NCBI RefSeq assembly: GCF_001695575.1
Contig: NZ_LUAX01000001.1
Span: forward strand, 682,001 to 746,000
Length of the DNA: 64,000 bases
DNA from: Vibrio europaeus
GTDB taxonomy: Bacteria; Pseudomonadota; Gammaproteobacteria; Enterobacterales; Vibrionaceae
Direction: 5' to 3'
Below are positions 48,806 through 58,499 of the stretch, piece after piece (position 1 is the stretch's first letter; the number at the start of each line of letters is the position of its first letter). The notes under the pieces were generated by a model. That model searched no databases and was not told the DNA's origin. It was given only the letters and a program-made list of their open reading frames with translations. The position numbers and the translations under genes are program-made.

Positions 48806-49963
48806 ATGAGTCAAGCAATTGTGTTACCAAAGCTTTTGCAAATTGGTCAAGGGGCGCTCAACACGGTCGGTGAGGTAGCGATTCAGTTAGGTTGTCGACG
48901 AGTGATGATAGTGTCTGACCCTGTTATGCAATCGTTAGGGCAAGTTGAGCGCTTACAGAAAATTATCCATGACGCTGGTGTAGAAACGGAAACCTTTACC
49001 GACACCATTCCTGAGCCGACTGAGGCTTCGATTCTTCCCGCAGTGACTCAAGCCATTGATGGACATTACGATGGGGTCGTGGCTCTTGGTGGCGGCAGTG
49101 TTATCGACAGTGCTAAGGCAATTGCACTGCTTGCCAAGTCACAGGGTCGTATCCGCGATTATAGCGTTCCTAATGTAGTGACTATGTCGATCATGCCATT
49201 GATCGCGATACCTACTACAGCGGGAACAGGTTCAGAAGTGACCAAGGTCACCATCATTACCGATGAGTCAAATGACGAAAAACTGCTTTGTATGGGGCCC
49301 GGTTTAATCCCCGCTGCTGCTGTGATTGATTTCGAACTTACCATGACTGCCCCTGCGCGAATCACAGCCGATACCGGGATTGATGCTTTGACTCATGCGA
49401 TAGAAGCCTATGTGAGTGGTAAGGCGGGTTTATTTACTGATCATCAGGCGCTCAACGCAATGAAATTGATCGCGCCGAACTTACGCGAGGCGGTAAACAA
49501 TCCGGCTAACCAACAAGCAAAAGAGCAAATGATGCTCGGCGCGACGCTCGCCGGTATTGCATTTTCAAATGCCTCGGTCGCACTCGTGCATGGGATGAGT
49601 CGACCTATTGGTGCGCATTTTCATGTCCCACATGGGATGAGTAATGCCATGTTGCTGCCAACCGTAACGGAATACTCCATCCCAGCAGCAAAAGCGCGTT
49701 ATGCCGAGTGTGCAAGAGCGATGGAGTTAGCCGATACAGCAATCAGTGATGACCAAGCGGTTGAACGTCTGCTCAAAGAGCTTAAACAGCTCAACATTGA
49801 TCTAGGTGTTCCATCAATGGCGGAGTTTGGTATTGACCATCAAACGTATTTGAACTGCCTTGAGACGATGGCGGAACAAGCATTGGCATCCGGTTCCCCG
49901 AATAACAACCCAAGAGTGCCAGACAAAACCGCCATGATTGCCTTGTACAAAGCGGCATGGTGA
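48806..49963 (+). CDS. Iron-containing alcohol dehydrogenase
   Basis: The 385-residue group III alcohol dehydrogenase has the NAD-binding GGGSVIDSAKAIA, PTTAGTGSEVT and the metal-binding set ADTGIDALTHAIEAYVS (D, H), LVHGMSRPIGAHFHVPHGMSNA (H, H). It interconverts an alcohol and an aldehyde. Here it probably handles the aldehyde product of the aldolase or a hydroxy-acid. It precedes the aldehyde dehydrogenase gene by 63 bases. GAGGTGAAAT is the ribosome site. Confidence 0.94.
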   Translation: MSQAIVLPKLLQIGQGALNTVGEVAIQLGCRRVMIVSDPVMQSLGQVERLQKIIHDAGVETETFTDTIPEPTEASILPAVTQAIDGHYDGVVALGGGSVIDSAKAIALLAKSQGRIRDYSVPNVVTMSIMPLIAIPTTAGTGSEVTKVTIITDESNDEKLLCMGPGLIPAAAVIDFELTMTAPARITADTGIDALTHAIEAYVSGKAGLFTDHQALNAMKLIAPNLREAVNNPANQQAKEQMMLGATLAGIAFSNASVALVHGMSRPIGAHFHVPHGMSNAMLLPTVTEYSIPAAKARYAECARAMELADTAISDDQAVERLLKELKQLNIDLGVPSMAEFGIDHQTYLNCLETMAEQALASGSPNNNPRVPDKTAMIALYKAAW

Positions 49964-50026
49964 TCAGATACAGCCCAGTTTATAACCAACGGATTTAGCC
50001 CAACAGATTTAGACAAGGAAGAAAAA

Positions 50027-51550
50027 ATGATCAGCAATTTTATCAACAATCAATATGTCAGAAGCCAGTCGGAAAGAAGCCAGCCAGTTTTTGACCCAGC
50101 AACCGGTAAAGCGGACAACCAAGTGCTGCTTTCTAGCTGTAGTGAAGTCGAGGACGCGATAGGTGTCGCGCAAGAAGCCTTCTCGAGTTGGTCGGCAACG
50201 ACGCCGCTCAACCGAGCGCGTGTATTGTTCAAGTTTAAAGCGTTGCTTGAAGAGAATCGCAATGAGCTGGCAGAAATTATCAGTCGTGAACATGGCAAGG
50301 TATTCAGTGATGCACTAGGAGAAATCACTCGTGGTTTAGAAGTTGTCGAGTTTGCTTGCGGTATTCCACATTTGCAAAAAGGTGAGCACAGCTTAAATGT
50401 GGGCACTGGCGTAGACTCTCATTCGCAAATGATGCCACTGGGGGTGGTAGCTGGGATCTCACCGTTTAACTTTCCGGTGATGGTGCCTATGTGGATGTTC
50501 CCAATTGCGCTTGCAACGGGTAACACATTCATCTTGAAACCTTCAGAGAAAAACCCATCAGCGCCGCTGTTTGTCGCTGAGCTTCTTAAACAAGCAGGAT
50601 TGCCTGATGGCGTATTCAATGTGATCCAAGGTGATAAAGAGGCGGTGGATACGCTACTTCAAGATGAAAGAATTCAAGCGGTCAGCTTTGTTGGTTCTAC
50701 TCCGATTGCTGAGTATATCTATTCGGAAGGCGCGAAATACGGTAAACGAGTTCAGGCACTGGGCGGCGCCAAAAACCATATGGTTGTCATGCCTGATGCG
50801 GATGTCGATGGGGCTGTGAATGCACTGATGGGCGCCGCATACGGTGCTGCGGGTGAGCGTTGTATGGCGATTTCAGTTGCGGTTGCCGTCGGTAATGAGG
50901 TCGGTGATGCGCTGATCGGCCGCTTGCAAGATAAGCTTGCGACGTTAAAGGTTGGCGCGGGGTATGGGCAGACGATTGAAAATGACATGGGGCCATTGAT
51001 CACCAACGAACATAAACAGAAGGTCTGTGGTTATATAGAACAAGGGGTAAGTGAAGGCGCAACTTTGGTTGTCGATGGTCGCGAGCATGAATTGGCGAAA
51101 ACCAGCGAAGGCTTCTTTGTTGGCGGTTCTCTGTTTGACCACGTGTCGCCAGAAATGACCATTTATAAAGAAGAGATTTTTGGCCCTGTGCTTTGCGTAT
51201 TGCGAGTTGATAGCTACGAGCAAGCTCTGAAGTTAATTAATGACCACGAATACGGGAATGGCACCGCGATATTTACCGCAGACGGCGACACCGCCAGAGA
51301 CTTTTCCGCAAATGTTCAAGTCGGCATGGTTGGCGTTAATGTGCCTATCCCAGTGCCAATGGCGTTCCACAGTTTCGGTGGTTGGAAACGCTCGCTATTT
51401 GGTCCACTGCATATGCATGGCCCAGATGGAGTCCGATTCTTTACCCGAATGAAGGCAATCACCACTCGCTGGCCGACTTCCAGTGTTAAATCGAACGCGA
51501 CACCGACTTCAAACGCGCAAGCAGAGTTTGTTATGCCGACGATGAAATGA
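50027..51550 (+). CDS. CoA-acylating methylmalonate-semialdehyde dehydrogenase (MmsA/IolA type)
   Basis: The 507-residue aldehyde dehydrogenase has PLGVVAGISPFNFPVMVPMW, ALGGAKNHMVVMPDAD, catalytic Cys in GAAGERCMAISVA and the substrate-binding GWKRSLFGPLHMHGPDGVRFFTRMKAITTRWP typical of MmsA/IolA. In that family GERC with Arg nearby indicates CoA-dependent oxidation, giving acetyl-CoA or propionyl-CoA with CO2 from (methyl)malonate semialdehyde. Together with the alcohol dehydrogenase it could turn a three-carbon product into acetyl-CoA. AAGGAAG is the ribosome site. Confidence 0.93.
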   Translation: MISNFINNQYVRSQSERSQPVFDPATGKADNQVLLSSCSEVEDAIGVAQEAFSSWSATTPLNRARVLFKFKALLEENRNELAEIISREHGKVFSDALGEITRGLEVVEFACGIPHLQKGEHSLNVGTGVDSHSQMMPLGVVAGISPFNFPVMVPMWMFPIALATGNTFILKPSEKNPSAPLFVAELLKQAGLPDGVFNVIQGDKEAVDTLLQDERIQAVSFVGSTPIAEYIYSEGAKYGKRVQALGGAKNHMVVMPDADVDGAVNALMGAAYGAAGERCMAISVAVAVGNEVGDALIGRLQDKLATLKVGAGYGQTIENDMGPLITNEHKQKVCGYIEQGVSEGATLVVDGREHELAKTSEGFFVGGSLFDHVSPEMTIYKEEIFGPVLCVLRVDSYEQALKLINDHEYGNGTAIFTADGDTARDFSANVQVGMVGVNVPIPVPMAFHSFGGWKRSLFGPLHMHGPDGVRFFTRMKAITTRWPTSSVKSNATPTSNAQAEFVMPTMK

Positions 51551-51636
51551 TCCAGTTACGTGGGGAGGTGCGTAGTCGGTTCGCGTCAAGTTGATGTAGT
51601 AGGGTAAGTCGATCTGTCCTCTTCATGTTTTTAGGT

Positions 51637-51660
51637 GCTCACTTTTTGCAAAAAGTGAGC
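51637..51660 (+). terminator. Possible terminator after the aldehyde dehydrogenase
   Basis: A perfect palindrome with arms GCTCACTTTTTG / CAAAAAGTGAGC is followed by TTTG; it lies 87 bases after the stop and 35 bases before the next gene. The T-run is short, so it may be only partial. Confidence 0.55.
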
Positions 51661-51694
51661 TTTGTTTAATGACCATAAAAACAAGGAGAAGGCG

Positions 51695-54600
51695 ATGAAA
51701 GCCACAAGCTTCATGAAGTCTGTTAAGACTTGGCGTCGCCCTGTTGTAAGCAGTGTCTTAGCGGGGTTGGTATCCACCTCGCTTACTTATTCAGCGAATG
51801 CTACCCAAGGGCCTGGTCTGGGAAACCTGACCTATAGCTCTTCAGAAGCATTCACTCATGTCTCCAGTCCGCTGGTGGATGACTCAACTAACTTTTTACC
51901 ACCAGACTATCCGGGCAGGAAGCATTATGGCGTAAACGTCATGACCATGCTAAATGGCTATATGGTGGGTGTATTTGCCCCCGATAGTGGAGGTGGTCCG
52001 GGCGGTTGGATTGCATTAGATGTATCCAATCCAAAAGCGATGCAGCTGGTCAAAACTGTCTATGAGCCAGATCTGGCTAATCTCAACCGAACAGGTAATG
52101 GGCTTCGCACCGCGGAGTTTCGAGAGCCACATTCATTTGGTCTTGGTGACAACAACACCATTGCCATCCAGACAGGTAAAGGGATAGAAATATGGGATTG
52201 GTCTGATGTAAATAATCCGGTTCGATTATCAAAACTTGCTATTTCTGGCGTAAATTACGGTGACTATAACAACGTTTCTTGGCAACTTTTCTGGCAGGCA
52301 CCCTATCTTTACGTCGCACGCGGCAATGCCGGGATAAGCATTGTCAACACCAGCGATATCAGTAATCCGACCTTGGTGAAAACCGTGCCTAACTCAGAGC
52401 TAGGCGGTTTTAATGTCGGCCCAATCTTTGCGCTGGGCAACCGTATGTTTATCTCCAGTATGGAAGGAACGGCGGGTTTCTCGATCCTTAATATTGATGA
52501 TCCGGTGAACCCAAGTTTGGTGAAAACGGTCAATCGTCTACCAGAGAAGTATTACGCCTCTTGCTGGGATGGTAAGTACGCCTATTTTGGGGCGAGAAGT
52601 ACCAGTGATTCACTACGCGTTTATGATACAACCACTAACCCAATGCAACTGGTCAATGAAACATTGACTGGGTTTGAAAACCTTTACTGTAACGTTCAAG
52701 ACAACAAGCTTTTTCTTGGTAACCAAGATGATATAGCGGTGCTTGATGTTAGTGACATTAATAACATTCGGGAGTTAGGGCGCAGTTCGCTCAATGCGAC
52801 CAGTAGCAATACCGATCATGGGCAAGTGTTCCCATTTGGTAACCTCGTTTGGGTAGGTAACGATCACGGTTCTGGGAGCGGTTTGATTGCTCATCAGAGC
52901 TCACCTGACGTTGTGCCTCCGTATATTTCGGCAGCAAACCCTGCTATAGACTCAACGCTACAACCTTTGACGACAAGAGTTGGGCTAGCGCTGTCTGATA
53001 GTATCCTAATGGACTCAGTTAATAGTAATACGTTTACTGTGACTAAACTGGGCAGTGCGACACCTATCCAAGGTGAATACAGTGCTAACTTAGGGTTTAT
53101 TCACTTCACTCCAGCACAGTCACTTGATGCAGACAGTATTTACCAAGTGGTCCTTGATGGTATTACGGACTTTGCTGGGAACGTCATGGGGAGAACTGAG
53201 TATCGTTTTGCGACAGGGTCACAAGTGGGTCACGATATTTCCGTCTCGGCCAGTGACAAAATCACGCTAGGAAGTGGTACTAATGTCAACGCGACAGCTT
53301 CACCTTTGTTAGGTGGCAGTATTGAATACTCGTGGAGTTTTGGTGATGGAAGCAATCCTACACCGTTTTCGAGCAGCGGTAGTGCGAGTCATGTGTATGG
53401 TAACCCAAACCATTGGGCAGCTGTGGTAACGGTACGCGAAACCACCTCTGACGGTGTGTTTGAAAGCAGTAAATCGGTCCCTGTGACAGTTTATCGCCAA
53501 CCAACTTCCATTGCCCCAACGGCTTCATCGACCATCATTGAAGCGAATGGTCAAATCATTGTAGTTAATGAAGACAATGACACAGTCAGCGCGATTAGTA
53601 ACGTCGCTCCGTTCGCGAAGCAGTGGGAATCTTCCGTCGGCGATCAGCCTCGTACGCTAGCGAAAGCTTCAAATGGTCATTTGTGGGTCGTTAATCAGGC
53701 AGACGCCAGTATCTCGGTGTTAAATGCACAAGGTCAGTTACAAGAGACAATACCGCTACCACGAGGTAGCCAACCCTATGGTATAGCGTTCACTCCCGAT
53801 GGCAGCAGTGTTTTTGTATCCCTTCAAGCGAGTGGGCAGTTAATTAAGGTCGATCCGGCGAGTAAGTCTGTTCTTGGGACGGTTGATGTTGGACACAGCG
53901 CAAGAGGTATTGCGATTGACAGTGCGTCGTCACAGGTGTTGGTGACTCGCTTTATCTCGCCGCAGGCATATGCTGAGGTTGTCGCGGTAGATGTTGGCAG
54001 TATGACAATAGATCAGGGCTACCAGATTGCCAAAGATACCGCGACCATAGATGGTCCTGACCGAAGCAGAGGCGTGGCTAACTACCTTGGCTCAGTTGCT
54101 ATCTCTCCGGATGGTTATACGGCATGGTTACCGTCTAATAAGGCCAATGTGGATCGTGGACCTTATCTAGAGGGTGATGAGACTAAGAAGCTAACTTTTG
54201 AAACAACGGTTCGCGCGGTAGTCAATCGACTCGACCTCAATGCGCGTAGTGTTATGCCTAACGCGCTCGATATTGACGATCGTGCGCAACCTAAATCTGC
54301 GATTTTCAGTGACATTGGTGACTTAGTCTTCATTGCTATTGAAGGTCAAAACAGCATCGAAATTCGCAGCGCTTATAATCTCAATCGAGCAGGAGAAATT
54401 TTTGACACAGGCTTAGCACCACGAGGTTTGGTATTGTCTGGTACAAGGCTATTTGTTCATAACTTTATGTCGAGAACCGTCTCGGTCCATGATGTGAGTG
54501 GCTTCTTAACCAGTCGCGGAACGATTAGCGATCTTGCCCAAGTTTCTGTTGTTGCTAGTGAGTCGCTTCACCCTAGAGTGCTAAAAGGGAAGCAGATCTT

Positions 54601-56704
54601 CTACAACGCTGCAGATGCTCGTATGACGCAGGATGGCTACATTTCTTGTGCAAGCTGTCACGCGGATGGTGATAGTGACCATAGAGTATGGGACTTCACA
54701 GATCGCGGTGAAGGGCTTCGTAATACCATTTCGTTGCTAGGAAAAACCGGAACAGGTAATGGGCGTGTCCATTGGACGGCAAATTTTGATGAAATCCAAG
54801 ATTTTGAGAACGACATCCGTTATGGCTTCGGTGGTCGAGGCTTCATGATTGATGCGTTATTCGCATTGACTGAAAATCCACTAGGAGCGTCAAAGTCGGG
54901 TAAAAGTGAAGATTTGGATAACCTCGCTTTTTACGTCAGTAGCTTGAACAAGTTTCCACGTAGCCCTTATCGCAATGCTAACGGGTCTTTAACCAGTGAA
55001 GCTCAAACAGGTCAAGCTCTGTTCGCGTCTAAAGGCTGTAACACTTGTCATTCTGGTGTCTATTATACCGACATGCAAAAACATGATGTTGGAACTATTC
55101 AGGCTTCTTCTGGACAAGGTATTAGCGCGCCACTAGCAGGTGTCGGGTTTGATACGCCAAGCTTGATTGGGCTTTGGGGGAGTGCTCCATACTTCCATAA
55201 CGGCCAAGCGGCTACGTTAGACGATGCCTTGCTGATTGGGACGCAACATACGGTTTCAGATAACTCAGAACGTGCTGCATTGGTCGCCTATCTCAAGCAA
55301 CTAGAGTACGAAGGTCCACCGATTGTTGTCCCTGAGCCACCGCAGGCAACCACCTATGTCTACCTCAGCGATTTGACGGAAACCTCTTCATCAAATGGGT
55401 GGGGGCCAATCGAAAAAGACACCAGTGTTGGGGAGAACTCCGCAGGCGATGGACAAACCATCTCAATTGGCGGCAGCGAGTTTACCAAAGGACTTGGTGT
55501 TCACGCTTACTCTGAAGTCATATACAGTTTGACTGACGCGAATTACGACCAATTTACTGCTTTCATTGGGGTCGATGATGAAACCGGCAGCTCGGGTTCG
55601 GTTGTATTTGAAGTGTGGCTCGATGGCGTGATGGCTTACCAAAGTAGCATTTTACGTGGAACTGATGTGGCTGAATATGTTGTCGTCAATATAGGTAATG
55701 GCGCTCAAGAGTTGAAGTTGATTGTCTCTGATGCTGGTGACGGCGTTGGTAATGATCATGGCTCATGGGGTGATGCCAAGTTGCGTATACCTAGCGAAGG
55801 GGGCAGCAGTGCTGTTCCCGGTCTGTTCTATGGCACTTTGTCAGGTAACATCAATGAAACTGACGATAACCCTAAAACATCGATCACTACCAGTCTTAGT
55901 GAGACAGAAGATGCTATCGCTGGCAACACGACGGAGGTGTACACGGGTTACATCTATGATGCAGACGGTCAAATTTCATTTAGCGAAAACAATGATGATA
56001 AGACCCGATTGTGGATTGATGGTCAATTAGTCTTAAGCAGTGATTTATGGAGTGATAGGGTTTCTACCGCTAACTTAAATCTGTCGCCAGGCTGGCATCA
56101 GTTTGAGCTGAGACTAAGTAATGGCAGTGGTGGAAGTGGTCCACATACTGGATTTGCGTTCGCCTTTGACCCGGAAGGTGGCACTAATTGGATACATCCT
56201 TCAGACAATGGAACCGGTAATCTGTTTATGACAGAGAATCCCGGTAGTGCGCCCAATGTTCCAGATACTGTCTTCCTTAGTGATATCCAAGAAGAGGCTT
56301 CAACCAATGGCTGGGGGCCAATAGAGAAGAACATGAGTAATGGTGAGCGTAATGCCCAAGATGGCACGGCTATTTCTATTGGTAGCCAAGCTTTTGCTAA
56401 AGGGCTGGGGGTACACGCAAACTCTACAATTACCTATTCATTTACTGCGGGGCAATACAGTCGTTTTACCGCGAGCGTTGGTGTTGATGATGAAGTAGGA
56501 AATTCGGGTTCGGTCGTATTTCAGGTCGAGCTTGATGATGTTCTTTATTTCCAAAGCGCGACATTAACCGGTTCGGATGGAGCTGAGCTGGTCTCCATAG
56601 ATATTCCGAGTGATAAAACGTCTATTACCCTAAAGGTAAACGATGGTGGCGATGGCAACGGATATGATCATGCGAGCTGGGGGAACGCGCAATTGCATCA
56701 GTAA
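51695..56704 (+). CDS. Exported multidomain protein: beta-propellers, di-haem peroxidase-like domain, NPCBM and PA14 modules
   Basis: Start set at ATG 51695, with AAGGAGAAGG before it (1669 residues); a signal peptide ends at SANA. Domains in order: LVIVD-type propeller (about 60-400), Big_5/SbsA-like Ig (about 406-505), PKD (about 510-600, YSWSFGDG), YVTN-type propeller (about 605-960) and a cytochrome-c-peroxidase-like part. That part has two CxxCH motifs, CASCH at 985 and CNTCH at 1115. An NPCBM module (about 1222-1367), PA14 (about 1375-1515) and a second NPCBM (about 1524-1669) complete it. No anchor or sorting tail is evident. Haem is presumably attached after Sec export. It lies in the sugar island but has no GATAC operator. 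A role in binding or oxidising glycans outside the cell is my inference. Confidence 0.88.
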   Translation: MKATSFMKSVKTWRRPVVSSVLAGLVSTSLTYSANATQGPGLGNLTYSSSEAFTHVSSPLVDDSTNFLPPDYPGRKHYGVNVMTMLNGYMVGVFAPDSGGGPGGWIALDVSNPKAMQLVKTVYEPDLANLNRTGNGLRTAEFREPHSFGLGDNNTIAIQTGKGIEIWDWSDVNNPVRLSKLAISGVNYGDYNNVSWQLFWQAPYLYVARGNAGISIVNTSDISNPTLVKTVPNSELGGFNVGPIFALGNRMFISSMEGTAGFSILNIDDPVNPSLVKTVNRLPEKYYASCWDGKYAYFGARSTSDSLRVYDTTTNPMQLVNETLTGFENLYCNVQDNKLFLGNQDDIAVLDVSDINNIRELGRSSLNATSSNTDHGQVFPFGNLVWVGNDHGSGSGLIAHQSSPDVVPPYISAANPAIDSTLQPLTTRVGLALSDSILMDSVNSNTFTVTKLGSATPIQGEYSANLGFIHFTPAQSLDADSIYQVVLDGITDFAGNVMGRTEYRFATGSQVGHDISVSASDKITLGSGTNVNATASPLLGGSIEYSWSFGDGSNPTPFSSSGSASHVYGNPNHWAAVVTVRETTSDGVFESSKSVPVTVYRQPTSIAPTASSTIIEANGQIIVVNEDNDTVSAISNVAPFAKQWESSVGDQPRTLAKASNGHLWVVNQADASISVLNAQGQLQETIPLPRGSQPYGIAFTPDGSSVFVSLQASGQLIKVDPASKSVLGTVDVGHSARGIAIDSASSQVLVTRFISPQAYAEVVAVDVGSMTIDQGYQIAKDTATIDGPDRSRGVANYLGSVAISPDGYTAWLPSNKANVDRGPYLEGDETKKLTFETTVRAVVNRLDLNARSVMPNALDIDDRAQPKSAIFSDIGDLVFIAIEGQNSIEIRSAYNLNRAGEIFDTGLAPRGLVLSGTRLFVHNFMSRTVSVHDVSGFLTSRGTISDLAQVSVVASESLHPRVLKGKQIFYNAADARMTQDGYISCASCHADGDSDHRVWDFTDRGEGLRNTISLLGKTGTGNGRVHWTANFDEIQDFENDIRYGFGGRGFMIDALFALTENPLGASKSGKSEDLDNLAFYVSSLNKFPRSPYRNANGSLTSEAQTGQALFASKGCNTCHSGVYYTDMQKHDVGTIQASSGQGISAPLAGVGFDTPSLIGLWGSAPYFHNGQAATLDDALLIGTQHTVSDNSERAALVAYLKQLEYEGPPIVVPEPPQATTYVYLSDLTETSSSNGWGPIEKDTSVGENSAGDGQTISIGGSEFTKGLGVHAYSEVIYSLTDANYDQFTAFIGVDDETGSSGSVVFEVWLDGVMAYQSSILRGTDVAEYVVVNIGNGAQELKLIVSDAGDGVGNDHGSWGDAKLRIPSEGGSSAVPGLFYGTLSGNINETDDNPKTSITTSLSETEDAIAGNTTEVYTGYIYDADGQISFSENNDDKTRLWIDGQLVLSSDLWSDRVSTANLNLSPGWHQFELRLSNGSGGSGPHTGFAFAFDPEGGTNWIHPSDNGTGNLFMTENPGSAPNVPDTVFLSDIQEEASTNGWGPIEKNMSNGERNAQDGTAISIGSQAFAKGLGVHANSTITYSFTAGQYSRFTASVGVDDEVGNSGSVVFQVELDDVLYFQSATLTGSDGAELVSIDIPSDKTSITLKVNDGGDGNGYDHASWGNAQLHQ

Positions 56705-56724
56705 ATTGTCTGAGTAAACGATTA

Positions 56725-56756
56725 AAGGGCTTACATGAGTAAGCCCTTGTTTTTTC
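56725..56756 (+). terminator. Terminator of the exported haem protein gene
   Basis: The stem AAGGGCTTAC-ATGA-GTAAGCCCTT is followed by GTTTTTTC. Confidence 0.9.
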
Positions 56757-56849
56757 GACGGCCAAACCGCTTCCAATATTGCGCTCTAAAGACAAAAGCA
56801 ATAGGCTAATAGGTAGTCAACGGCTTATTTCAAGGAAGAACAATCGCTT

Positions 56850-57629
56850 ATGTCAGCATCTCATTCGGCCAGTTCAACAAAAGGTTCGACGCTTGATCGC
56901 GTATTACAAGTCATCGCGGTTGTTGCTCGTAGTCGTGGTCACTTAGACAGAGAGGCTGTCGCAGAGCAGTTATCAATGCCGATTGCTTCCGCAAACAAGC
57001 TTATCAATCAGTTAGTTTCTTTAGGTCACCTGCAGGAAAACATTGTCGGTCGACTGATTGCAGGTCCTTCACTTCAATCTCTTTCGCATGATATTCTCAA
57101 AAGCCAACGTTTTTCGCAGCAGCGCGGTGACGTATTGCAGCGCCTAGCGGACAAGATAGGCGAGACGTGTGGTATATCTGTCCCCAACGGGATTGAGATG
57201 ACCTATTTTGAACGTGTTAATTGTAATTGGCCGCTACAGATTAACTTAGCCGAAGGGAGTCCGGTTCCGATTGCAGCCTCAGCATCTGGCAAGCTATACC
57301 TTGCGAGTTTAGAACAATCGATTCTCGAAAACGTAGTGCAGAATATGGGGTTGAGTGAGTACACTCCTAAAACCATTACGCACGAAGGTTTGTTTCTTGA
57401 AGAGTTGAAACGAATACGTGAACAAGGGTTCGGTGAAGACAACGAAGAGTTTGTCGATGGTATGGTTGCTGTGTCCGTTCCAATAGGTAGTGATGATTTT
57501 ATTTTTGGTTATCTATTTTGCCATGCACCGAGTTTTCGTACTCCCATCGAAGTGTTGAAAACCTTCTTGCCGGAAATGCAGGCTGCGGCGAAAGAGATTC
57601 ACGAATTTACTTTGTCAGAGCTCGCTTAG
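56850..57629 (+). CDS. IclR-family regulator, paralog A
   Basis: The 259-residue protein has an N-terminal winged helix (LDREAVAEQLSMPIASANKLINQLVSLGHL, about 30-62) and IclR effector domain (about 80-255) with NWPLQINLAEGSPVPIAASASGKLYLAS and DNEEFVDGMVAVSVPI. It converges with, and overlaps by four bases, a clear paralog on the other strand. It could read the second type of palindrome (GTGAAAT-N2-ATTTCAC) or one not found. Effector unknown. Confidence 0.9.
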   Translation: MSASHSASSTKGSTLDRVLQVIAVVARSRGHLDREAVAEQLSMPIASANKLINQLVSLGHLQENIVGRLIAGPSLQSLSHDILKSQRFSQQRGDVLQRLADKIGETCGISVPNGIEMTYFERVNCNWPLQINLAEGSPVPIAASASGKLYLASLEQSILENVVQNMGLSEYTPKTITHEGLFLEELKRIREQGFGEDNEEFVDGMVAVSVPIGSDDFIFGYLFCHAPSFRTPIEVLKTFLPEMQAAAKEIHEFTLSELA

Positions 57630-58405
57630 CCAAACTGCTGTTTCATATCTTGATAAACGGTTTCCAAGCTGCGCTGCGCTGAACGTAGAATTGGCAAAAA
57701 GCTCTCTAGATCGGCAACATCCTTACGACTTTTTGGACAGTGACAGAAAAGTGCAGCCATAAAATTGCCATCGTGATCATAGAGCGGTAATGAAATCGCA
57801 ACCATTCCGTCAATAAATTCTTCATTATCGACGCTGTAGCCTCTGCGCTGGATCTGCGAGAGCTCTTTTTTTAATGATTGCTTGTCAGTAATCGTATTTT
57901 TGGCACATTGAGTAAGCTCTATTTTACTAAGAACACGACGCAATTGAGGCGGTGTTAGTGTGCTTAAATAGAGTTTGCCACTTGCTGAGGCCCATAGTGG
58001 AGTAGGGAAGCCGACAGGAATAACAATTTGCAGTGGCCAGTTAGTTTGAATGCGATCGTAATACACCATATGAGGCGCAGGATCATCATTGGCTAACGCT
58101 AAACCACAGGTTTCTTCGAGCTTATTCGCTAAGCCATGAAGAATCGCTTGTCTTTGCAGCTTATGTTGATTGGTCCACTTTACATCGAGTGCAATGGAAA
58201 GCATTTGCGAACCGGGATAAAAGTGACCACGTTCGTCGGGTTGAATGTAATTGGCTTCTTCCAACTGTTGTAGCAGACGGTGACAGGTCGGCTTTGGAAT
58301 TCCAGTGTCAAAGATAATATCGGACGCAGGAAGAGGGCTCTTCGATTCGCCAATTTTTTCAATAATGCTGATCAATCGATCAACAGAGTTAGTTTTATCC
58401 GACAC
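57626..58405 (-). CDS. IclR-family regulator, paralog B
   Basis: The 259-residue protein shares with paralog A the pattern NWPLQIVIPVGFP, ASASGKLYLSTL and DNEEFIDGMVAISLPL and the same length. Its winged helix reads LPASDIIFDTGIPKPTCHRLLQQLEEANYI. The last TAA overlaps the stop of paralog A. The SMP-30 gene lies just upstream on the same strand, 94 bases away. Tail-to-tail paralogs suggest an inverted duplication followed by divergence of the DNA-binding part. Confidence 0.9.
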   Translation of the reverse strand: MSDKTNSVDRLISIIEKIGESKSPLPASDIIFDTGIPKPTCHRLLQQLEEANYIQPDERGHFYPGSQMLSIALDVKWTNQHKLQRQAILHGLANKLEETCGLALANDDPAPHMVYYDRIQTNWPLQIVIPVGFPTPLWASASGKLYLSTLTPPQLRRVLSKIELTQCAKNTITDKQSLKKELSQIQRRGYSVDNEEFIDGMVAISLPLYDHDGNFMAALFCHCPKSRKDVADLESFLPILRSAQRSLETVYQDMKQQFG

Positions 58406-58499
58406 CTTCGATTCCTTTTAAAAGCTCACCCTAAATTTAGCCAATTGACCACTGAATGGGTGGAAACAGCTTTTATAATCCCAAACTCTTCAACTAGTT

